Assembly: GCA_902780565.1 (NCBI GenBank)
Contig: CACZGD010000002.1
Coordinates: forward strand, 1 to 46,731
Direction of reading: 5' to 3'
DNA length: 46,731 nt
DNA from: Oscillospiraceae bacterium
Lineage (GTDB): Bacteria > Bacillota > Clostridia > Oscillospirales > Acutalibacteraceae
The translations under genes and the position numbers were made by a program. Below, piece after piece: positions 42,677 through 46,731 of this stretch; position 1 is the first letter of the stretch; each line of letters opens with the position of its first letter. A model generated the notes under the pieces. That model saw nothing but the letters and a program-made list of their open reading frames with translations. It did no database searches and had not been told where the DNA came from.

Positions 42677-42796
42677 AATTTCGACCCTCCGTTTAATAAA
42701 CCTGCCGCAAGTGATTCTTTTCTGCCGCAGTTCGTGTTGCCGTCAGATTGTTTGAAGCAAGCATTCCTGTATTCGGAACGGAATCATGATTTGTTC

Positions 42797-43399
42797 TTAA
42801 AGCAAAATGCCGATGGCATATCTCAGGATCAGTCTCGCATCCGCAGCCGTTACGTAACCGTCAAAGTCGAAATCGGCACATCGTGCTTCTTCTGCACGCA
42901 GCGTCTCAAGCCCGACAGCTGCACGAAGCGCAAGACGCGCATCCGCAGCCGTTATGCGCTTGTCCGCATCCACGTCGCCAAGTCCCAAATCGGTGTTTCC
43001 GTAGCCGTTATAACGCACCACGTCCGCATGCTCCGCAAACGGAAGCGTTTTCAGGATCTCCAATGCGTTCAGCGTGTTTTCCCGCGTCGGCTCCTGCAAG
43101 CAGACCTCGATGCACAGAGGATACTTATCATAATTTCCGTCATCCGGCAAATAAGGCGGTCTTTTTTTGATTTCACGAACGCCTGTCAAAGCGAGATCCT
43201 CTGCCGTAAACACCCGTTGAGACGCAGCATTTTCTCCTTTGATCCACACAACGATGCAATTCATTTCGGGATGCGCCGGATCGACCGGGACCCCGATCTC
43301 TTCCTGCGTCCACGCGTTGACGAAAGGACGATGCCCCGGCAACAACGACAGGAATACAAACAGGAGCGCATACAGAACCAAAATACGTCTTCTTTTCAC
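42797..43399 (-). CDS. Small secreted protein with C-terminal type I dockerin
   Basis: A 200-residue protein. An N-terminal signal segment (RRRILVLYALLFVFLSLLPG) is followed by about 110 residues of unrecognised sequence (MNCIVVWIKGENAASQRVFTAEDLALTG, LCIEVCLQEPTRENTLNALEILKTLP). The C-terminal dockerin pair is GDVDADKRITAADARLALRAAVGL and ADFDFDGYVTAADARLILRYAIGI. Each repeat has the DxDxD/N-x-x-xT-xxDA calcium pattern. The start is GTG at 43399 with GGAAGG 7 bases upstream. It is the second dockerin protein in the window but here the dockerin is C-terminal, so the two proteins are not simple duplicates. Confidence 0.85.
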   Translation of the reverse strand: MKRRRILVLYALLFVFLSLLPGHRPFVNAWTQEEIGVPVDPAHPEMNCIVVWIKGENAASQRVFTAEDLALTGVREIKKRPPYLPDDGNYDKYPLCIEVCLQEPTRENTLNALEILKTLPFAEHADVVRYNGYGNTDLGLGDVDADKRITAADARLALRAAVGLETLRAEEARCADFDFDGYVTAADARLILRYAIGILL

Positions 43400-43447
43400 A
43401 AAAAAACCTTCCTTAACTGACAGCCATATTTTTACTTTCCATATACA

Positions 43448-43476
43448 AATATAAAAATCTCCCCGATTTGTGACAA
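43448..43476 (-). promoter_or_regulatory. Promoter of the dockerin/lipoprotein pair
   Basis: Minus strand TTGTCA (43471-43476), 17-bp spacer, TATATT (43448-43453), about 50 bp before the GTG start. I see no copy of the 21-bp-period repeats here, so this dockerin gene does not appear to belong to the LytTR group. Confidence 0.65.
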
Positions 43477-43531
43477 AAAAAACAAAAAATGTTTTTCCTG
43501 TCTTTACGGGGAGACGTTGTTCAATGTGATT

Positions 43532-45787
43532 TTACAGCAGCGCCCGCTGGATCTTGCCGCTGACGGTCTTCGGCAGAGAATCGCGGAACACGACGATGCG
43601 GGGGTACTTATAGGGCGCGGTGTGGGATTTGACGTAGTTCTGGATCTCCTTTTTCAGCGCCTCGGTGGGCTCGGTGCCGGGCACCAGCACGACGCTGGCC
43701 TTGACGACCTGTCCCCTCGTTTCATCCGGGGCGGCGGAGACGCCGCACTCGAGGACGTAGGGCAGCTCCATGATCACGGATTCGATCTCGAACGGCCCGA
43801 TGCGGTAGCCGGAGGACTTGATCACGTCGTCCACGCGGCCCACGTACCAATAGAAGCCGTCCTCATCCCGCCACGCGGTATCGCCGGTGTGGTACCAGCC
43901 GTCGTGCAGGACCTCGGCGGTCTTCGCCCCGTCCAGATAATAGCCCGCGAACAGGCCGCAGGGGGCGTTGTCCTTCAGGCAGATCTCGCCGACCTCGCCG
44001 TCCGGGACCTCGTTGCCGTCCGGGTCCAGCAGCGTGACCGCATACAGGGGCGAGGGCTTGCCCATGGAGCCGACCTTGTGCGTGCCGCCGAAGAAGTTGC
44101 CGATCGCAAGCGTGGTTTCGGTCTGCCCGAAGCCCTCGAGAATGCGAAGCCCGGTCGCCTTTTTGAACTGCCGGTAGACCTCGGGGTTCAGCGCCTCCCC
44201 TGCCGTGGTCATATGCTCGACGGAGGAGAAATCGTATTTCGACAGGTCCTGCTTGATCATCATGCGCAGCATGGTGGGCGGGGCGCAGAAGGTGGTGATG
44301 TGATATTTCGCGAACATGGGCAGGATCTTCGTCGCGTCGAAGCGGTCGAAATCATAGACGAACACCGCGCCCTCGCACAGCCACTGGCCGTAGAGCTTGC
44401 CCCACAGCGCCTTGCCCCAGCCGGTTTCGGAGATCGTGAAGTGCAGCCCCTCGTCGCTGACGCCGTGCCAGTATTTGGCGGTCATGTAGTGCGCCAGCGG
44501 ATAGGTGTGCGTGTGCACCGCGATCTTGGGGTAGCCGGTGGTGCCGGAGGTGAAGAGCATGAGCAGCGGGTCGTTCCCGCAGGCGGTCTCGTCGTCCCGA
44601 TAGAAATGCGTGCTGTAAAGCGCGTACTCCGCGTCAAAGTCGTGCCAGCCTTCGCGCTGCCCGCCGACCAGGATTTTGCGGACCAGCGTGGGGCAGGTTT
44701 TTTCGGCAAGCTCCACCTGCCTTGCGACGTCCCCGTCGGCGGTACACAGGATGCTGCTCACGCCCGCCGCCTGGAAGCGGTACTCGAAATCGTGTTCCTG
44801 GAGCTGGTTCGTGGCGGGGATCGCGATCGCGCCGAGCCTGTGCAGCCCGAGGATGGCGAACCAGAACTGATAGTGGCGCTTGAGGACCAGCATCACGCGG
44901 TCGCCCTTTTTAATGCCGAGGCTCTTGAAATAGTTCGCGCACTGATTGGAATGGCGCTTGATATCATTGAAGGTGAAGCGGCGCTCGGTTCCGTCGTTCG
45001 CGATATGCAGCAGGGCGAGCTTGTCCGGCTCACGCTTTGCGATGGCGTCCACGATATCGAAGGCGAAGTTGAAGCGGTCCGCGCCCGTGAGCGCGACGGA
45101 CAGCGGATAGCCGTTTTCGTTCTCCCGGCAGGAAATGAAGGCGGAGGAGATCAGCTTGCGGCCCGAATAGCGCGCGGGGATCAGCGTATCGCGCGTGGGG
45201 GTATCGTCCGCGCCGGGCAGGACCACGGCGACGAACAGGCAGTCGCGCCCGTCCACGGCGATCATGCCGTGCGGGGTGGAGGAGTTATAATAGATGCTGT
45301 CGCCCTCGCTCAGGTACTCCACGTTCTCGCCGATCTGGACCTTGAGCCGCCCGGAGATGATCAGGTCGAACTCCTGCCCGGAGTGCTTTGCAAGGTGGAT
45401 GGGCTTGTCCTGCAGCGCGGGATCGTATTCATAGCGGACCCAATAGGGCTCCGCGATCTTTTTGCGGAACATGGGGGCGAGGTCGCGGATCTCGATGCCG
45501 TCCTCCTTCGCGGTCTGCTGGCCATGCCCCTTGCGCGTCACGGTATAGGACGACAGGTGGGCGCTTTCGCCCTCCAGCAGGTCCGTGATGCCGATGCCGA
45601 AGACCAGCGCGCACTTGTGGATGAAGGTAAAGGGGAAATCCACGGTCCCGGATTCATACGCCTCATATTCGGCGGGCGTGACCTCCACCTTCTGCGCCAT
45701 TTCGGCGGGGGAAAGGCCCGAGATCTCCCGCATTTCGCGGATTCTGAGCGCGACCTCCCGCATTTTTAACATTTCCGTCGTCGTCAT
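43532..45787 (-). CDS. HTH-cupin-acyl-CoA synthetase fusion protein (copy 2)
   Basis: A 751-residue paralogue of the protein at 39026 with the same order. The XRE-type HTH is at about 10-65 (ALRIREMREISGLSPAEMAQKVEVTPAEYEAYESG) and the cupin at about 110-195 (HSGQEFDLIISGRLKVQIG, GDSIYYNSSTPHGMIAVDG). The synthetase has LFTSGTTGYPK, EGFGQTETT, YHTGDTAW, GRVDDVIKSSGYRIGPFEIE and PKTVSGKIQRALL. A stretch of about 57 residues near the C-terminus (GRVDDVIKSSGYRIGPFEIE onward) is identical to copy 1, and the DNA there is almost identical too. Its ATG overlaps the stop of the next upstream synthetase (ATGA). Its promoter and any leader lie outside the window. Confidence 0.9.
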   Translation of the reverse strand: MTTTEMLKMREVALRIREMREISGLSPAEMAQKVEVTPAEYEAYESGTVDFPFTFIHKCALVFGIGITDLLEGESAHLSSYTVTRKGHGQQTAKEDGIEIRDLAPMFRKKIAEPYWVRYEYDPALQDKPIHLAKHSGQEFDLIISGRLKVQIGENVEYLSEGDSIYYNSSTPHGMIAVDGRDCLFVAVVLPGADDTPTRDTLIPARYSGRKLISSAFISCRENENGYPLSVALTGADRFNFAFDIVDAIAKREPDKLALLHIANDGTERRFTFNDIKRHSNQCANYFKSLGIKKGDRVMLVLKRHYQFWFAILGLHRLGAIAIPATNQLQEHDFEYRFQAAGVSSILCTADGDVARQVELAEKTCPTLVRKILVGGQREGWHDFDAEYALYSTHFYRDDETACGNDPLLMLFTSGTTGYPKIAVHTHTYPLAHYMTAKYWHGVSDEGLHFTISETGWGKALWGKLYGQWLCEGAVFVYDFDRFDATKILPMFAKYHITTFCAPPTMLRMMIKQDLSKYDFSSVEHMTTAGEALNPEVYRQFKKATGLRILEGFGQTETTLAIGNFFGGTHKVGSMGKPSPLYAVTLLDPDGNEVPDGEVGEICLKDNAPCGLFAGYYLDGAKTAEVLHDGWYHTGDTAWRDEDGFYWYVGRVDDVIKSSGYRIGPFEIESVIMELPYVLECGVSAAPDETRGQVVKASVVLVPGTEPTEALKKEIQNYVKSHTAPYKYPRIVVFRDSLPKTVSGKIQRALL

Positions 45788-46731
45788 GTCGTCGTCTCCC
45801 CGGGGGCAAGCCCCAGACGCTTCACCGCGTCCTCACGCATTTTGTATTTCAGGATCTTGCCGGCGGCGTTCATGGGGAACGCGTCGGTGAATTCAATGTA
45901 TTTCGGCACCTTGTGGCGCGCCAGCGACCCCGTGATATAGGCGCGCAGCTCCGGCTCGGTGAGCGTCGCGCCCTCCTTCAGGATCACGCATGCCAGCGCC
46001 TCCTCCCCGTAACGCTTGTCCGGCACGCCGATGACCTGCGCGTCGGAGACCAGCGGATGAGTCAGGATGAACTCCTCGATCTCCTTGGGATAAAGGTTCT
46101 CGCCGCCGCGGATGATCATATCCTTGATGCGCCCGGTGATGCGGTAGGTCCCGTCCGGCGCGCGGCAGGCAAGGTCGCCCGAATGCAGCCAGCCGTCGGC
46201 GTCCACGGTATCGCGCGTCGCGTCCGGCATTTTGTAATAGCCCTTCATGGTGTTGTAGCCCTTGGAGCAGAACTCCCCGTTCACGCCGTCCGGCAGGATC
46301 TCGCCGGTCTCGGGGTCGATCACCTTGCACTGCACGTGCGGGAAGGCGTAGCCCACAGTCTCCACGCGCATATCCAGCGGGTCCGTCCACGCGGTCATGG
46401 TGGAGCCGGGCGAGGATTCCGTCTGCCCGTACACGCTCACGATGCCGGTCATGTGCATCTCGTTCGGGTCCGCGGCGCGGCGCATGAGGTCCGGCGGGCA
46501 GCCCGCCCCCGCCATGATGCCGGTACGCATATGCGAGAAATCCGTCTTGCGGTAATCCGGATGGTTGAACATGGCGATGAACATGGTGGGCACGCCGTGG
46601 AAGCAGGTGATTTTTTCCTGGTGGATGCAGGCCAGCGCCGGCTTGGGGGAAAAGTAGGGCAGGGGATACAGGCTGGCCCCGTGGGTCATGGACGCCGTCA
46701 TGGCCAGCACCATGCCGAAGCAGTGGAACAT
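45784..46731 (-). CDS. AMP-binding acyl-CoA synthetase (5' end cut by window)
   Basis: C-terminal 315 residues of a conventional fatty-acyl-CoA synthetase. MFHCFGMVLAMTASMTHGASLYP at the window edge is an internal motif of the family, not the start. VYGQTESSPGSTMT (A5), WLHSGDLACRAPDGTYRITGRIKDMIIRGGENLYPKEIEEF (A7-A8) and MNAAGKILKYKMRE (A10, catalytic Lys) complete the active site. It has no HTH or cupin in the visible part and is only distantly like its downstream neighbour. The ATGA overlap with copy 2 of the fusion suggests the two synthetases are co-expressed, possibly for acids of different length. Confidence 0.9.
   Translation of the reverse strand: MFHCFGMVLAMTASMTHGASLYPLPYFSPKPALACIHQEKITCFHGVPTMFIAMFNHPDYRKTDFSHMRTGIMAGAGCPPDLMRRAADPNEMHMTGIVSVYGQTESSPGSTMTAWTDPLDMRVETVGYAFPHVQCKVIDPETGEILPDGVNGEFCSKGYNTMKGYYKMPDATRDTVDADGWLHSGDLACRAPDGTYRITGRIKDMIIRGGENLYPKEIEEFILTHPLVSDAQVIGVPDKRYGEEALACVILKEGATLTEPELRAYITGSLARHKVPKYIEFTDAFPMNAAGKILKYKMREDAVKRLGLAPGETTT

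Noticed and set aside
43517..45769. 750-codon plus-strand frame, and similar long frames at 11871-13940, 35244-37088 and 28216-30144
   Set aside because: All lie opposite well-supported genes, have no ribosome sites and show the same Arg/His/Asp-rich shadow composition.
45784..46731. ATG at the window edge as the true start of the last synthetase
   Set aside because: The sequence there (MFHCFG) is a conserved internal motif of acyl-CoA synthetases, so the gene continues beyond the window.

Overview
The window is GC-rich, compactly organised DNA from a Gram-positive, anaerobic Clostridia-type bacterium, most likely a gut or rumen Oscillospirales-like lineage. The evidence is a division and cell-wall (dcw) cluster with MraZ, a PASTA-domain PBP and a DNPR-type (meso-DAP) MurE, Shine-Dalgarno sites of the GGAGG type, TTGACA/TATAAT-like promoters, ferredoxin-dependent 2-oxoacid metabolism, a T-box leader, a LytTR two-component system and dockerin-bearing secreted proteins. 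The organism assignment is inference from gene content only.

Layout. 1-794: 3' part of a ketopantoate-reductase-like gene. 858-3068: a zinc-ribbon/SH3-like membrane protein and prolyl-tRNA synthetase. 3134-16328: the dcw cluster on the minus strand, read mraZ-rsmH-ftsL-PBP-murE-mraY-ftsW-murG-murA-ftsQ from one promoter at 16300-16328, then ftsZ with its own promoter and a terminator before proS. 16329-16656: an unexplained intergenic region with strong hairpins and a tiny ORF. 16697-18057: GH27 alpha-galactosidase with a small zinc-ribbon partner. 18239-19051: Mrp/NBP35-type ATPase on the plus strand. 19107-23391: minus-strand operon-like run of a PNPOx-like protein, a 24-residue peptide, an esterase, a sugar kinase and a sugar isomerase. 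23620-23696: tRNA-Arg(ACG). 23887-24927: SGNH hydrolase.

25201-32899 holds a LytTR response regulator, a GHKL sensor kinase and a large secreted transglutaminase/leucine-rich-repeat protein (broken by a one-base frameshift), followed by a separately transcribed dockerin protein. The promoters of the regulator operon and of the dockerin gene carry the same pair of TTTCGTTCCC-type repeats with a 21-bp period, at the same distance from the -35 element. They therefore look like one regulon.

32958-41645 is a nine-gene minus-strand operon controlled by a T-box leader whose specifier I read as GUC (valine). It encodes an HTH-cupin-acyl-CoA synthetase fusion, a nitrilase-family amidase, branched-chain aminotransferase, a P-loop ATPase, a four-subunit 2-oxoacid:ferredoxin oxidoreductase and an amidohydrolase. 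Together these could make valine (and related amino acids) from branched short-chain fatty acids: acid to acyl-CoA, reductive carboxylation to 2-oxoacid, then transamination. I consider this the most interesting system here. 41708-43476 carries a lipoprotein and a second dockerin protein. 43532-46731 carries a second HTH-cupin-acyl-CoA synthetase translationally coupled to a further AMP-binding enzyme that runs off the window.
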